64,000 nt of DNA from Burkholderia guangdongensis (GCF_013403875.1 NZ_JACBNX010000012.1:101577-165576); one strand, 5' to 3'; counted from the first letter of the stretch, positions 29,806 through 39,586 are shown. Program-made: numbers and translations. The notes: generated by a model from the letters alone, not told the origin.

Positions 29806-29896
29806 GATACATATTGAGTAATGATAGAATCCTGCGTCAGGACTTGAGAGCCGTCAATAGTCTGAAATCCCAGTTGCGTGGCGAAAAACGATAGGT

Positions 29897-29943
29897 AGAC
29901 CCAAACCCGGGTCGAATGGATCAGGCAATTGGGTCTTTTTTTC
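29897..29943 (+). terminator. Terminator-like hairpin upstream of iclR gene
   Basis: AGACCCAA (29897-29904) pairs perfectly with TTGGGTCT (29929-29936) around a 24-nt loop and runs directly into a T-tract of about seven. It points rightward although no rightward gene precedes it, so it may end a short RNA or attenuate the iclR transcript. Confidence 0.6.
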
Positions 29944-30009
29944 GACGAAGATGTGGTGGAAAAGGCGAGGTGCTTGACCTACGCTTCGTAGCGTCATACG
30001 GTAGTGGTA

Positions 30010-30024
30010 TATCGAGATGCGATA
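30010..30024. promoter_or_regulatory. Candidate operator 2 (palindrome TATCG-N5-CGATA)
   Basis: Inverted repeat 48 bp before the IclR start codon, followed by GATA. It shares the block GCGATAGATA with operator 1, in the same orientation. Likely autoregulatory site of the IclR protein (inference). Confidence 0.55.
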
Positions 30025-30071
30025 GATAAATTTATCAATCGGGCGACCTCGTCGCCAACGTGCGGACCACC

Positions 30072-30908
30072 ATGAACCCGGAAGACTCGACCCTCTATGT
30101 GCAGTCCCTTGCCACCGGCATTGCCGTGCTTGATGCATTTGATGTGCAGCATGCGGCGATGAGTTTGCCGGAGATTGCCGCAGTCGCTGGCATCAGCCGC
30201 AGCGCGGCACAGCGGTTCGCCTTCACGCTCGAGGCAATTGGCCTGCTGGTCAAGGACCCGGCCACCAAGCGCTATTCGTTGTCGTCGCGAACGCTGGACG
30301 CGGGCTGCCACTATCTGCAATCGCACCCGCTGCTTGATCGTGCAAATCCCTATCTGCTTGAGCTCAATCGCAACTCTGGCGAAACGGTAAACCTCGCGGA
30401 ACCGACCGGTACCGACATGATCTACATTGGTCGTTTCGCCAGTCCATTGCGACTGATGGTGCACATGCCCATTGGTCGTCGGCTGCCGATGTACTGCTCT
30501 TCAACCGGGCGCGCGTACCTGTCGTGTTTACCGGAGGAGCATGCCCGCGAAATTCTGCAAAGCACGGAGCGGACGCGCTTCACGCCGAACACGATAGTCG
30601 ATTTGGAGGAACTGATCGTGCGTCTTCAAATGGCGCGTCGGGACGGATACGCGTACTGCAACGAAGAGTATTACCTGGGAGACCTTGCGCTCGCGGTGCC
30701 GGTGTTCGATCTAGGGCAGCGTGTCGTCGCCAGCCTGCAGTTGTCTGTACCCGTATCCAAGTGGACGCTCAAACGAGCGGTGTCGCGGTTTGTCCCGATG
30801 ATGCAGGAGACAGCTCGCCTGATCTCCACCACACCGCCTACGCAGCGCGCTTTGGCGTCGCTTCTCGGACCCAATGCGGATCAACCGGCCACGTCAGGGC
30901 GGAGGTAA
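30072..30908 (+). CDS. IclR-family transcriptional regulator
   Basis: A 278-aa regulator. The N-terminal winged helix begins VQSLATGIAVLDAFD and contains the recognition element LPEIAAVAGISRSAAQRFAFTLE. The C-terminal effector domain has GRRLPMYCSSTGRAYLSCLP and CNEEYYLGDLALAVPVFD, the usual IclR ligand fold. The ATG at 30072 is chosen over a GTG at 30060 because the peptide then starts NPEDSTLYVQSL; no clear ribosome site supports either. Divergent from the ABC importer and oxidase operon, which it probably controls in response to the substrate. Confidence 0.92.
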   Translation: MNPEDSTLYVQSLATGIAVLDAFDVQHAAMSLPEIAAVAGISRSAAQRFAFTLEAIGLLVKDPATKRYSLSSRTLDAGCHYLQSHPLLDRANPYLLELNRNSGETVNLAEPTGTDMIYIGRFASPLRLMVHMPIGRRLPMYCSSTGRAYLSCLPEEHAREILQSTERTRFTPNTIVDLEELIVRLQMARRDGYAYCNEEYYLGDLALAVPVFDLGQRVVASLQLSVPVSKWTLKRAVSRFVPMMQETARLISTTPPTQRALASLLGPNADQPATSGRR

Positions 30909-31497
30909 GCGTCGCAATGCCGGCGGTCGCCCGCAGGTCGCTCGCGAAGGCGGCAGACCGAACCCACATGCCGAGTTCGTCGACGACGGTGCACGGTGGA
31001 GTGTTGGTCCAGGCGATCGGCCAGCCAACGCGAAACGACGATCGCCGTGATTCGGCGGCGGTACGCCGGCGAATACAAAGTGGTGCTGCAGTTCGACAGC
31101 GGAAAGGTCGATTGCTTTTCGCTGCTGCAGTTGCTTCCCGTCCCGACGCACTGAATTCGCCGCTAGCGCCGACGTGTGACTCGCCTTGACGCTCGGGTGT
31201 GATGGAGGCGCGCTGCGAGGTGGGTCGTCGCCCCAGCCGCTTGCCCGCCGGGTTGACACGCGTCGGGGACGCAAGCCGCGCCGGGCGGCCGGAATCAGGA
31301 ATACGCTTCCCTATGGGGCCCGCTACGTTCCGTCACGCGACCCCGGACCAGTCGTACCACCTGCTCGGCCGGCAAACGTCGGCGGCGAATGCTTGCCGCC
31401 GACGTCACGTGTAAAAGGTCCGGTGATTGGAAAGCATCGCGCCCGCTTCGTCCGGCTGCCCGCGTTGCCCGCGCTGCCCGTGTTCGTGCCGATCGGC
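30909..31497. other. Intergenic region between iclR gene and ettA
   Basis: 589 bp with no supported gene. A frame ending at 31154 (about IAVIRRRYAGEYKVVLQFDS onward) has protein-like composition for about 35 codons but no credible start, and may be a gene remnant at the edge of the catabolic cassette. GC rises to core values towards ettA. Confidence 0.5.
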
Positions 31498-33165
<1,668 letters not shown>

Positions 33166-33538
33166 GTGGGTGTGAAAGTCAGAAGTAGCGGAAAGGGAGG
33201 ACGCCGCGCGGCGGGTTCGCGTGGCGGCATCGGGTGAATCGGACCGGCGTGCCGCGCGTCGGGCGGCGGGTTCGCCGCGTGGTCGGCGGCGCGGAGCCGG
33301 TATTGTACTTCGGCGGGAGCGGGTGCTGGCGCGGCGGCGGGCCGTACGCGAACGCGTGATGGGGTGCGACGGACGTCTGGCTGCACGCGGCGCCGGCGAG
33401 CGCGGCGATTCGCCTGTGCCGGGCGTCGGTAGCGCGGCGCTACAATCGCCATACGCCGTCGTTCGTTCTTCGTTCGATTCGATCGCGGCGCGCGCAGTGT
33501 TTCCTCGACTCCATCAATCAGAACAAAGAGAGGTCATC
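33166..33538. other. Divergent intergenic region between ettA and DUF6396-like gene
   Basis: 373 bp. A leftward -10-like TACAAT (33307-33302) lies about 140 bp upstream of ettA. A rightward TACAAT (33441-33446) lies about 95 bp upstream of the DUF6396-like gene. Neither has a good -35, as is common in Burkholderia. No gene seen. Confidence 0.45.
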
Positions 33539-34231
33539 ATGCGATTCCGTTCCTGGATGATCGGCTTGACGTGCGGGCTCGTCGCGTCGCCGATCGCGGT
33601 CGCTGCGCAGACCGCCGATACCACCGACGACTGGGACGCCGCGCGGCACGTGCGGGTCGACTGGGTCTACGTGACGATGAAGCAGCCAGACATCGTGCGC
33701 ACGCTCGACAATGCGATGAAGGATCAGGTCCGCTGGGCGAATCTGCCGCAGAACAGCCCGGACGTCGAAGCGTTCCGGTGCGTGAAGCTCGCGCTGCCGC
33801 CGCCGACACCCGCTGCGCTCGCGGCGTTCGAATCGGCGCCGTCGTCGATGGGCCGCGACGCGGACAAGGCGTACGCGAAGGCGGCGTCGCTCGGCTACTG
33901 GCGCGCGGCCGCGCGGCTCGTGAACAGCGCGCTCGACGACGAGGACTGGGAATCGGCGCAGCCGATCGTCGCATGGCTGCTGAAGCATCATGTGCCGGCC
34001 GGCTACAACAAGCTCGCGGACATGTTTTATGCGATGTCGAGCTACGACGGCGAATCGCCGGGTGCGGATACGAGCGCGATGATCGTGTCGCTGCGCTGGC
34101 GTGCGGCGCTCGAAGGTGATCCGGTCGCGCAGACGGACATGGCCGATCTGTTCGCGGAGCCGAAGCCGAAGGTGGCGGCGTCGCTGAGGGCGTGTGCGAG
34201 CGGGCAGAATCCGGGGTTGGCGGGGCCGTGA
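33539..34231 (+). CDS. Exported DUF6396/Sel1-like protein, probably C-terminally truncated
   Basis: A 230-aa protein with a signal peptide (residues 1-22, ending AVAAQ). The body contains KAYAKAASLGYWRAAARLVNSAL and ESAQPIVAWLLKHHVPAGYNKLADMF, which look like Sel1/DUF6396-type helical repeats. From memory such proteins are about 300 aa or more, and this one stops at GQNPGLAGP where the repeat region would normally continue. The following 200 bp carry unrelated sequence. AGAGAGGTC precedes the ATG at 33539. Such proteins often sit next to secreted-effector genes, so an accessory or immunity role is possible but unproven. Confidence 0.65.
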   Translation: MRFRSWMIGLTCGLVASPIAVAAQTADTTDDWDAARHVRVDWVYVTMKQPDIVRTLDNAMKDQVRWANLPQNSPDVEAFRCVKLALPPPTPAALAAFESAPSSMGRDADKAYAKAASLGYWRAAARLVNSALDDEDWESAQPIVAWLLKHHVPAGYNKLADMFYAMSSYDGESPGADTSAMIVSLRWRAALEGDPVAQTDMADLFAEPKPKVAASLRACASGQNPGLAGP

Positions 34232-34267
34232 GGGGTATGGTGGGCCGTCACGGATCAAGCGGGATCA

Positions 34268-34442
34268 TTATTCCGGATCGTAACGCCGCCATTCGGAACA
34301 CTGCGGGGAACACTGCGGCGCAGGCCAACTGCCGAAATAGCTTGTGAGATACCACTCGGTTCGCCGTCTTCTTGTCTGATGATAAGGTGCGTAGTCCACG
34401 CGGCCGTCGTGGACCAAGAACCACGCTTCGAGAGGGCGAAAA
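34268..34442 (-). pseudogene. C-terminal fragment of an unidentified protein
   Basis: A leftward frame ends at a TAA (34270-34268). Its last 55 or so codons read like real protein: EAWFLVHDGRVDYAPYHQ, then TEWYLTSYFGSWPAPQC and EWRRYDPE. The high Trp/Tyr content is unlike the shadow frames around it. It has no start of its own unless it reads backwards through the lysozyme gene. I interpret it as the tail of a lost gene stranded by rearrangement. Family not recognised. Confidence 0.35.
34295..34318. repeat. 12-bp tandem duplication
   Basis: ggaacactgcgg occurs twice in direct succession (34295-34306, 34307-34318) inside the minus-strand fragment, where it duplicates the residues PQCS. A fresh duplication in a probably non-functional frame. 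Confidence 0.85.
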
Positions 34443-34700
34443 ATGGCAAACGAAGGCATGCGATTGAGTGAGGCCGGCTGGACTGCGTTGCGTATCCGGG
34501 AACACGCGATCATGGCGTACTACAACGATCAGGCGAACAATTGCACCTATGGCGTTGGCACGCTCGCTCACTACGGGCCGTGCACGCTTCACCCACGGGA
34601 CGCGAATGGGCGTCGGTTGGCGCCAGTGCGCTCAAACGGTCTCGTGAATCGACGCAGGCTCGAAACCGCGCCGTTCCGCCGGCAGCAGGGGGGCCAATGA
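34443..34700 (+). pseudogene. GH24 (T4-type) lysozyme with internal in-frame deletion
   Basis: The 85-aa product keeps both ends of a phage-T4-type lysozyme but not the middle. The N-terminus carries the catalytic triad with T4 spacing: E20, D29 (+9) and T35 (+6), in REHAIMAYYNDQANNCTYGV. Immediately after GPCT the sequence jumps to HPRDANGRRLAPVRSNGLVN and RR, a typical C-terminal GLVNRR block of GH24 enzymes. About 80 residues of the core are missing, so it should be inactive. AGAGGG precedes the ATG. It overlaps the LprI-type inhibitor gene by ATGA, as a toxin-immunity pair would. Confidence 0.75.
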
Positions 34701-35119
34701 AGTTGCTCTTTTTCGGACTGCTGCTGGCATCAGCCAGTGCATTCGCCGGCCAGACGCCGGCCCAGGAAATCTCGGCGCGCAGCGGGCTACCGGCGAGCGA
34801 GGTCGATGCGCTTCTCTCCGACTGCGATGCAAACCAGACGAGCATGAACTTCTGCGCGTGGCGCGACCAACTCGTCGCCGAGCGCGAGCTGCAGCAGGTC
34901 GTCGACCGGCAGTCGAGCGAGCACCCGGAGCGGAAGGCCGCGCTCGACGCGAAGATGGCGAAATGGAGGAAGGCGCGTGACGCGTCGTGTCAGCGGGCGG
35001 CGCGAAAAGAGTGGGGTAACGGGTCGATGCGACCGGCGGCGCAAGCGGTCTGCGCGACCGCCGCGACGAAGAAGATGACGAAACGGTTATCGGCGACATC
35101 CACCCGCAACGCGTCGTGA
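34697..35119 (+). CDS. LprI-family lysozyme inhibitor-like lipoprotein/periplasmic protein
   Basis: A 140-aa exported protein. The signal peptide covers about residues 1-18 (LLFFGLLLASASAFA-GQ). The mature part has four Cys (43, 53, 98, 119) and the helical WRKARDASCQRAARKEWGNG block of the LprI (DUF1311) family, whose founder inhibits lysozyme. Its ATG overlaps the stop of the deleted lysozyme (ATGA), so it was probably the immunity protein of that enzyme. It appears intact while the effector is broken. Confidence 0.78.
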   Translation: MKLLFFGLLLASASAFAGQTPAQEISARSGLPASEVDALLSDCDANQTSMNFCAWRDQLVAERELQQVVDRQSSEHPERKAALDAKMAKWRKARDASCQRAARKEWGNGSMRPAAQAVCATAATKKMTKRLSATSTRNAS

Positions 35120-35139
35120 GTCCGGTCCGGAAATGAAAT

Positions 35140-35180
35140 AGCCCGATCGGCGTGCGTCGGCGTAAGCCGATCGGGCTGTT
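35140..35180. terminator. Intrinsic terminator between the LprI gene and ychF
   Basis: AGCCCGATCGGC (35140-35151) pairs perfectly with GCCGATCGGGCT (35166-35177) over 12 bp, with GTTTC after it. It can serve both convergent genes. Confidence 0.85.
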
Positions 35181-35241
35181 TCGGTCAGGCCGATCACCAC
35201 CAAAGCCGCGCGCAAGCGGGCCCTGCGATTGGCTTCGGCCG

Positions 35242-36336
35242 TCAGACGTTGAACAAAAAGTTCATCACGTCGCCGTCGTGCACGACATATTCCTTCCCTT
35301 CCGCGCGCATCTTCCCGGCTTCCTTCGCGCCTTGCTCGCCCTTGTACGCGATGTAGTCGTCGAACGCGATCGTCTGCGCGCGGATGAAGCCGCGCTCGAA
35401 GTCGGTATGAATCACGCCGGCGGCCTGCGGCGCGGTGTCGCCGACGTGGATCGTCCACGCGCGCACTTCCTTTACGCCCGCGGTGAAGTACGTCTGCAGC
35501 CCGAGCAGCTTGAAGCCCGCGCGAATCACGCGGTCGAGGCCCGGCTCGTCCATCCCCATGTCGGCGAGGAACGCTTCCTTGTCCGCGTCGTCGAGATCGG
35601 CGATCTCGGCCTCGATCGCCGCGCACACCGCGACGACCGGCGAGTGCTCGCCTTCCGCGTATTTGCGCACCGCGTCGAGGTGCGGATTGTTCTCGAAGCC
35701 GTCGTCCTTCACGTTCGCGACGTACATCGCCGGTTTCGCGGTGATCAGGCAGAACGGCTTGATCAGCGCCTGCTCGTCGTCCGACAGCGCGAGCCCGCGC
35801 ACCGCCTTGCCCTGGTCCAGTTGCGCGCGCACCTTGTCGAGCACCGCGACGAGTTTCCCCGCTTCCTTGTCGTTGCCCGACTTCGCGGCCTTCGAATAGC
35901 GCGCGAGCGCCTTCTCGACGGTGCCGAGGTCCGCGAGCGCGAGCTCGGTGTTGATCACTTCGATGTCGTCGAGCGGGCTCACCTTGCCGGCGACGTGGAT
36001 GACGTTGTCGTCCTCGAAGCAGCGCACGACGTGCGTGATCGCGTCGGTTTCGCGGATGTTCGCGAGGAACTGGTTGCCGAGGCCTTCGCCCTTGCTCGCG
36101 CCCGCGACGAGGCCCGCGATGTCGACGAACTCGACGACGGCCGGCATCACGCGCTCGGGCTTCACGATCTCGGAGAGCGCCTTGAGGCGCGCGTCCGGCA
36201 CCTCGACCACGCCGACGTTCGGCTCGATCGTGCAGAACGGATAGTTCTCGGCGGCGATGCCCGCCTTGGTCAGCGCGTTGAACAGGGTGGACTTGCCGAC
36301 GTTGGGCAGGCCGACGATCCCGCATTTGAGGCTCAT
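35242..36336 (-). CDS. ychF: Redox-regulated ATPase YchF
   Basis: A 364-aa P-loop protein of the Obg-related family with Walker [13 protein letters not shown] near the N-terminus, G3-like [19 protein letters not shown] and NVKDDGFE replacing the GTP-specific NKxD motif. This explains the known ATP rather than GTP preference. A C-terminal TGS domain ([20 protein letters not shown] region) completes the protein. YchF/OLA1 binds ribosomes and influences stress and redox responses. The ATG at 36336 gives [10 protein letters not shown]; the frame extends upstream without similarity. Confidence 0.97.
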   Translation of the reverse strand: MSLKCGIVGLPNVGKSTLFNALTKAGIAAENYPFCTIEPNVGVVEVPDARLKALSEIVKPERVMPAVVEFVDIAGLVAGASKGEGLGNQFLANIRETDAITHVVRCFEDDNVIHVAGKVSPLDDIEVINTELALADLGTVEKALARYSKAAKSGNDKEAGKLVAVLDKVRAQLDQGKAVRGLALSDDEQALIKPFCLITAKPAMYVANVKDDGFENNPHLDAVRKYAEGEHSPVVAVCAAIEAEIADLDDADKEAFLADMGMDEPGLDRVIRAGFKLLGLQTYFTAGVKEVRAWTIHVGDTAPQAAGVIHTDFERGFIRAQTIAFDDYIAYKGEQGAKEAGKMRAEGKEYVVHDGDVMNFLFNV

Positions 36337-36862
36337 GGAAAACCTTTTTCTATCAATGGTTTGCGGCCGGCAGTCATGTCGCTTTCCCTCCGGCGGCGAC
36401 CGGAGCGCGACAGCCGCGGCGTGAATTCGGGGACGAGACGAACGGCGCGAATCCGGGCGATCGGGGCGCGATTTCGCACGCTTCCATACTCGAAAAAACG
36501 TGATTGTAACGCTTTCGGACGTACGGATCGGCAGGTCTCGAACGGTAGCCACCGGGGGCGCCCGTGGTGCCGAGCTCGCCGTCGCCGATGCGGTCGACGC
36601 CGGGAATCGTGGCCGGAGCGGATCTCGCGGCGGGCGCAATCGCAGCGACGGATGCGGTCATTGAAGGATCGACCAGTCAGGTTTTCAGGAAAAATATTTC
36701 AGTCAGAAAGACTGTTTCGGCTGACGCGCATCAAGCTTCGCAGTGCCCGGATATTTGGCTATATTTGGATTTCAAGAAAAGCCGTTTGAAACAAAAAAAA
36801 TACCGGCGTAAGTCTGATTTAACGCTGGTTAACGTTTCTTCACAGTTCCCGGGGGATGGAAA
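36337..36862. other. Intergenic region between ychF and YbjN-like gene
   Basis: 526 bp with no supported gene. GC falls sharply from about 36660 on, with TATATT at about 36763 and an A-run near 36786-36798, which probably includes the promoter of the YbjN-like gene. Confidence 0.5.
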
Positions 36863-37348
36863 ATGAAGCGCCACGCTGAGTCGGACGTCGGCATTGAAAC
36901 TCTCGTCGCTTATCTTCGCGATAGCGGTCGACATTCCTGCGAAGTGCAGCCTGACGGCATTGCGCTGCGAGCCGGCAACGGCTTTGATATTCACATCGCG
37001 CTCATCACGGCCGGAAAATTCATACGATTCAGCGCGTTGCTGCCGCTGAACCCGGAGATATCCGCCACCCGAAAGCGCGAACTGATGAAACGGCTGAACG
37101 AGAACGCGTTTCCCCGCGTATTCGCGTCGGACCGAGGCCAGGATCTGAGCGTCGCTTATGTGATGCCTTACGGTCACGGCCTGATTGCGGAGAACTTCGT
37201 CGCCACTGTGAGCCGGTTCGCATCGCTGCTGGAATTCGTCGTCCAGGACGATAGTGGTGACGGACGTATCGATCTCGGCAGTCCGGCACCCGTGCCTGCG
37301 GCTGTCTGCGAGGCATCCGAGATGGCCGTCGCGGACCTGGCGTATTGA
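36863..37348 (+). CDS. YbjN-domain-like protein
   Basis: A 161-aa protein with the chaperone-like alpha/beta layout of YbjN and type III secretion chaperone-type proteins. A helix (GIETLVAYLRDSG) precedes strands (CEVQPDGIALRAG; DIHIALITAGKFIRFSALLP), a helix with NENAFPRVFAS, strands (LSVAYVMPYGHGL) and a final helix. The function of this class is unclear; YbjN affects stress responses and motility in enterics. GGGGGATGG precedes the ATG. Codon use is less GC-biased than the neighbours, which may signal more recent arrival. Confidence 0.65.
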   Translation: MKRHAESDVGIETLVAYLRDSGRHSCEVQPDGIALRAGNGFDIHIALITAGKFIRFSALLPLNPEISATRKRELMKRLNENAFPRVFASDRGQDLSVAYVMPYGHGLIAENFVATVSRFASLLEFVVQDDSGDGRIDLGSPAPVPAAVCEASEMAVADLAY

Positions 37349-37378
37349 TCCGGGATATCGAGCGAAAGATTCCGGCCC

Positions 37379-37438
37379 TTATCGGGCCTTATCGGGCCGT
37401 ATTGGGCCGCATCGGGCCGCATCGGCCCGTGCGGGCCG
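37379..37438. repeat. Six-unit 10-bp GGGCC repeat array
   Basis: Successive 10-mers ttatcgggcc, ttatcgggcc, gtattgggcc, gcatcgggcc, gcatcggccc and gtgcgggccg. The first two are identical and the others drift. It lies between convergent YbjN-like and GST genes. Confidence 0.85.
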
Positions 37439-37505
37439 CCGCCCATCGATGCATGGATGTTATCGGTGTGCGGCGACGGCGTTCGCGGCGAACGCGCGAC
37501 CGGGT

Positions 37506-38111
37506 TCAGGCGAGGCCTTCCGCCTTCATCGCCGCCTGAACTGCCGGACGGGCGCCGACGCGCGCGTGGAACGCGACCAGATTCGGCCACGTCGCGAGGT
37601 CGAGCTTCGCGAACTTGAGCCAGTTCAGCACGGTGAACAGATAGGCATCCGCGACGGTGAAGCCGTCGCCGAGCAGGAACGACTGGCCGGCGAGCGCGTC
37701 GTTCGCGTAGCCGAGGCGGCGTTCGAGATTCGCGGTCGCGCTGGCCTTCCAGTCGTCGCTGGCGGCCGGATTGAAGAACGGCGAGCAGGACTTGTGCAGT
37801 TCGGTGCCGATGAACGTCAGCCAGCTTTGCAGCCGGTAGCGCTCGATCGTGCCGTGCGCGGGGGCGAGATGCTTGTCGGCGGCCTGGTCAGCAAGGTACT
37901 GGACGATTGCCGGCCCTTCGGTCAGCACTTCGCCGCTGTCGAGCTGCAGCGCCGGCACGTAGCCCTTCGGGTTGATCGTCTTGAAGTCCTTGCCGGTCTC
38001 GGTGAGCTTGGTTCCCAGGTTGACGGTTTCAGTTTCGTATTTCAGGCCGGCTTCTTCGAGCACGATATGGGGGGACAGCGAACAAACGCCAGGCGTCAGG
38101 AAAAGCTTCAT
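37506..38111 (-). CDS. Glutathione S-transferase (beta-class-like)
   Basis: A 201-aa GST. The thioredoxin-like N-terminal domain starts KLFLTPGVCSLSPHIVLEEAG, where Cys (C10) in PGVCS is the beta-class catalytic residue. The glutathione-binding EGPAIVQYLADQ lies near residue 65, and a helical C-terminal domain follows (GDGFTVADAYLFTVLNW). It conjugates or otherwise uses glutathione in detoxification. The ATG at 38111 has GAGG upstream. Monocistronic by appearance. Confidence 0.93.
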   Translation of the reverse strand: MKLFLTPGVCSLSPHIVLEEAGLKYETETVNLGTKLTETGKDFKTINPKGYVPALQLDSGEVLTEGPAIVQYLADQAADKHLAPAHGTIERYRLQSWLTFIGTELHKSCSPFFNPAASDDWKASATANLERRLGYANDALAGQSFLLGDGFTVADAYLFTVLNWLKFAKLDLATWPNLVAFHARVGARPAVQAAMKAEGLA

Positions 38112-38314
38112 GCGCAGGGTGACCTCGTGATCGGTGTGTGCGGAATGGTCGGGCGGGATGCCTGGGACTTCCGCGGTCTTGCATCGGCGCTCGCGGCGCC
38201 GCGCATCGAGTCCGGAGGAGTCGTGCCGGACGGCGCATGCGCCCCGGATGTTACCAGCGGTTCCGGCCCCTTGCCTGGCTGACGCCGCGCATCGTTTGCG
38301 CGGGGGCGCGCCGC

Positions 38315-38320
38315 TATAAT
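38315..38320 (+). promoter_or_regulatory. -10 element TATAAT, possibly for a leaderless transcript
   Basis: A perfect TATAAT lies 7 nt before the ATG at 38328. The expected transcription start is at or next to that ATG. No good -35 is present. Confidence 0.6.
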
Positions 38321-38327
38321 GCCCGCC

Positions 38328-39497
38328 ATGACTGCCCACCCGAATTTCGACGTCGCCGTGGTCGGCGGCGGCCTCGTCGGCAAGACGGCCGCACTCGCGC
38401 TGACCCAGTCCGGCTACAAGACCGCGCTGCTCGCCCAACCGGCGACGCCGCGTCCCGCCGATCTCGCGTACGACTCACGGATCTACGCGCTGTCGGCGAG
38501 CTCGCAGGCGCTGCTCGAACGGCTGCGCGTGTGGCAGGCGCTCGATCACGGCCGGCTCGCGCCCGTCTACGACATGCGCGTGTACGGCGACGCGCACGCC
38601 GAGCTGCATTTCTCCGCGTATCAGGCGTCGGTGCCGCAGCTCGCGTGGATCGCCGAATCGTCGCTGATCGAGGCGTCGCTTGATGCCGCGCTGCGCTTCC
38701 AGCCGAACCTCACGTGGTTCGACACGCGCGCGCAGGGCCTCGACCTGCGCGGCGACGCGGCCGTGCTCACGCTGTCGTCGGGCCAGGTGCTCGAGGCGGA
38801 CCTCGTGGTCGGCGCGGACGGCGCGCATTCATGGGTGCGCTCGCAAATGGGGGCGAAGGTCGAGCGGCGCGATTACCGGCAGACGGGCGTCGTCGCGAAC
38901 TTCAAGGCGTCGCTGCCGCACCGCGAGACCGCGTACCAGTGGTTCCACGACGGCGAGATCGTCGCGCTGCTGCCGCTGCCGGACGGCCACGTGTCGCTCG
39001 TCTGGTCCGCGCACACCGCGCACGCGGACGAATTGCTCGCGCTCGATCCCGCGCAGCTCGCGGCCGAGGTCGAGCGCGTGTCGCAGTGGCAACTCGGCAC
39101 GCTCGACTGCGTGACGCCCGCGCAAGGCTTTCCGCTCGCGCTGCAGACGGTCGACCGGCTGATCGCGCCGCGCGTCGCACTCGTCGGCGACGCCGCGCAC
39201 CTGATCCACCCGCTCGCCGGCCAGGGGATGAACCTGGGCCTGCGCGACGTCGCGTCGCTCGCCGACGCGATCGCGCACAAGGAGAGCTTCCGCGATCTCG
39301 GCGACACCGTGCTGCTGCGTCGCTACGAGCGCTCGCGGCGCGAGGACATCCGCGCGCTGATGGTCGCGACCGACGGCCTGCAACGGCTGTTCGCGGTGCC
39401 GGGCCCGTTCGCGCGCGCGGTGCGCAACGCGGGGATGGCGTTCGTCGGCGCGCAGCCGCTCGTGAAACGCTGGCTCGTGTCGGCCGCGCTCGGCTGA
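38328..39497 (+). CDS. UbiH/UbiF-family FAD-dependent monooxygenase
   Basis: A 389-aa flavoprotein with the N-terminal FAD fold FDVAVVGGGLVGKTAALAL. The middle DG motif is VVGADGAHSWVRS and the second FAD-binding block is VALVGDAAHLIHPLAGQGMNLGLRD. It belongs to the ubiquinone-synthesis hydroxylase group (UbiH/UbiF/UbiM/UbiI), and which ring position it hydroxylates cannot be read from sequence. The ATG at 38328 is favoured because TATAAT sits just upstream; an ATG at 38319 overlaps that element. dsbC follows 89 bp later. Confidence 0.9.
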   Translation: MTAHPNFDVAVVGGGLVGKTAALALTQSGYKTALLAQPATPRPADLAYDSRIYALSASSQALLERLRVWQALDHGRLAPVYDMRVYGDAHAELHFSAYQASVPQLAWIAESSLIEASLDAALRFQPNLTWFDTRAQGLDLRGDAAVLTLSSGQVLEADLVVGADGAHSWVRSQMGAKVERRDYRQTGVVANFKASLPHRETAYQWFHDGEIVALLPLPDGHVSLVWSAHTAHADELLALDPAQLAAEVERVSQWQLGTLDCVTPAQGFPLALQTVDRLIAPRVALVGDAAHLIHPLAGQGMNLGLRDVASLADAIAHKESFRDLGDTVLLRRYERSRREDIRALMVATDGLQRLFAVPGPFARAVRNAGMAFVGAQPLVKRWLVSAALG

Positions 39498-39586
39498 CGA
39501 ACCTTCGCGCACGCCGCCGGCCGGACACGCGCCCGTCCGGCGTACACTGTGCGGGATACATTCCGATTGAGAGAAGGAAGCATTCG

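Noticed and set aside
26131..30908. Mobile element carrying the catabolic cassette
   Set aside because: No transposase, integrase, tRNA target or flanking direct repeat found; only compositional difference remains.
30989..31154. Short protein-like frame ending QLLPVPTH after the iclR gene
   Set aside because: No convincing start or family; kept only as a possible remnant in the gap description.
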